24,917 bases of DNA from positions 1-24,917 of the forward strand of contig JAAYPL010000065.1 of the NCBI GenBank assembly GCA_012519875.1, given 5' to 3'. Positions 24,185 through 24,917 of the stretch are shown here, piece after piece. Numbering within the stretch: position 1 is the stretch's first letter; every line of letters starts with the position of its first letter. The position numbers and the translations under genes are program-made. Under the pieces are notes generated by a model that saw only the letters and a list, made by a program, of their open reading frames with translations, did not search any database and had not been told where the DNA came from. The DNA is from Clostridiaceae bacterium. GTDB lineage: Bacteria; Bacillota; Clostridia; Saccharofermentanales; UBA5734.

Positions 24185-24823
24185 ATGGCGCGTTATGGCT
24201 ACATGCTGTTGGATCCGGCCGATCCGGATGTCAGCCGACAGGCGATGCAGCTGGATACGATTGGCGGATACGATCGGATTTTTGTTGATCAGCGCCGGAG
24301 CGGGGCCGGAACAGGCGGACGGATTCAACGTAAAAAAATGCTGACGACATTGGCTCCGGGAGATGTGGTTTATGTTGCTGCGGCCGATCGATTGGGCGAT
24401 AACATGCGTGATTTCCTCAAAGTTGTCCGTCTCATTAACTCCGGGGAAGCGGATCTGGTGATTTTGCAGGAAAATGTTGATACGCGAGACCCATCCGGCC
24501 GCGCAGCGCTTCGCCTGCTGAAGTCTGTAGCCAACATCGATTTTCACTTCCAGTCGCAAAGGAAAAAGAGCGGGATCGAAACCGCCCGCCGCCGAGGCCG
24601 TCGCATCGGTCGGCCGCCGGTTCCGATTCCGCCGGGATTCCGCGATATCTGTCGGCAATGGTCTGAAGGACGGATCGGCGGCACGGAGGCCATGCGCCGT
24701 TCCGGACTACGGAGTACCAGCTTTTACAAAAAGGCGCGTGAATTGGGATTTGTCGCACCGTCGAAACGTTTAAGGCAGGAATCGAAGGATTCGGAAGCAC
24801 CGGCGAAATGTAAACTGAAGTGA
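24185..24823 (+). CDS. Serine-recombinase-fold protein lacking catalytic residues
   Basis: A 212-residue protein that aligns with the resolvase/invertase family over its whole length. It shows FVDQRRSGAG, LAPGDVVYVAAADRLGD, VDTRDPSGRAALRLL, GIETARRRGRRIGRPP and a C-terminal helix-turn-helix (about 170-195; EAMRRSGLRSTSFYKKA). The catalytic motif, normally YARVS with Ser at position 10, reads YMLLD: Arg8 is L and Ser10 is D. The second arginine of DRLGR is also lost (DRLGD, D72). R46, D68 and R69 are kept. It should therefore bind DNA but not cut it, perhaps as a regulator. ATG 24185 has GGAGG 6 nt upstream; an in-frame start at 24155 lacks a site. A weak promoter (TATAAT 24150) may separate it from the HAD gene. 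Confidence 0.8.
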   Translation: MARYGYMLLDPADPDVSRQAMQLDTIGGYDRIFVDQRRSGAGTGGRIQRKKMLTTLAPGDVVYVAAADRLGDNMRDFLKVVRLINSGEADLVILQENVDTRDPSGRAALRLLKSVANIDFHFQSQRKKSGIETARRRGRRIGRPPVPIPPGFRDICRQWSEGRIGGTEAMRRSGLRSTSFYKKARELGFVAPSKRLRQESKDSEAPAKCKLK

Positions 24824-24825
24824 CG

Positions 24826-24855
24826 CAAAAAGAGATGTCCCACAAAACCATCTCT
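24826..24855 (-). terminator. Possible intrinsic terminator for a minus-strand gene to the right
   Basis: AGAGATG (24831-24837) and CATCTCT (24849-24855) form a 7-bp stem with an 11-nt loop. On the minus strand it is followed by TTTT. On the plus strand it lacks a T tail. The stem overlaps the first arm of the longer inverted repeat, so its role is uncertain. Confidence 0.35.
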
Positions 24856-24917
24856 AATACAATGTAAGTGACCAAACCACACGTAAAGGAGAGAAGTTGT
24901 GGGACACGAACATTGTA
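24836..24917. repeat. Composite inverted repeat downstream of the recombinase-like gene
   Basis: TGTCCCACAA (24836-24845) is the exact reverse complement of TTGTGGGACA (24897-24906). TACAATGT (24858-24865) is the exact reverse complement of ACATTGTA (24910-24917). The structure runs to the right edge of the window and may continue. It could be a binding site for the recombinase-like protein, a leader structure of the next gene or an insertion-sequence end. Confidence 0.5.
24899..24917 (+). CDS. Possible 5' end of a new gene (partial)
   Basis: A good ribosome site AAAGGAG (24885-24891) lies 7 nt before GTG 24899 (reading VGHEHC) and 6 nt before TTG 24898 (reading LWDTNIV). Only about six codons are in the window, so no product can be named. 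The start region overlaps the second arm of the inverted repeat, which would place the ribosome-binding region in a folded structure. Confidence 0.3.

Overview
The window looks like the chromosome of a low-to-mid GC Gram-positive bacterium of the Clostridia type. Three things point there: a WalR/WalK-WalJ-RlmH block, a glmU-pth-mfd block, and strong Shine-Dalgarno sites with sigma-A type promoters throughout. I cannot name the genus. An uncultured Clostridia lineage is an inference, not something the sequence proves. TGA is used as a normal stop codon by several housekeeping genes here.

Layout. 1-706: 3' end of a 23S rRNA gene, a 5S rRNA gene and a strong intrinsic terminator. 748-5620 (+): envelope-control operon walR-walK-murA-walJ-rlmH, in which murA sits where Bacilli carry walH/walI. 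5633-10411 (-): an operon reading right to left from a clear promoter, with a VOC-fold protein, an aldo/keto reductase, a ROK-family regulator and two xylose-isomerase-like TIM-barrel proteins. This is probably catabolism of an unidentified sugar or polyol; no transporter is present. 10412-10857: a gene-free stretch with six DnaA-box-like sites, two of them perfect and directly abutting, followed by an extended -10 promoter for glmU. 10858-16404 (+): glmU-pth-mfd (cell-wall precursor, peptidyl-tRNA recycling, transcription-coupled repair). 16430-16586: tRNA-Arg(CCG) with its own promoter and terminator.

16651-18514 is the most accessory-looking part. It holds a small secreted protein whose reading frame is broken by one in-frame TGA and then stays open for 89 more codons, followed by an unrecognised exported, lipoprotein-like protein. 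18554-24149 returns to housekeeping: a tRNA-dihydrouridine synthase, an EF-G-like GTPase that lacks the usual catalytic histidine, a CNNM/CBS-domain transporter-like membrane protein and a HAD phosphatase. 24185-24823 encodes a protein with a serine-recombinase fold and a C-terminal helix-turn-helix, but the catalytic serine and two catalytic arginines are replaced. It is probably a DNA-binding protein derived from a resolvase. Inverted repeats lie just downstream, at the right edge of the window.

The best candidates for something undescribed are the catalytically dead recombinase with its adjacent inverted repeats, the DnaA-box cluster before glmU, and the TGA-interrupted secreted protein with its lipoprotein partner.
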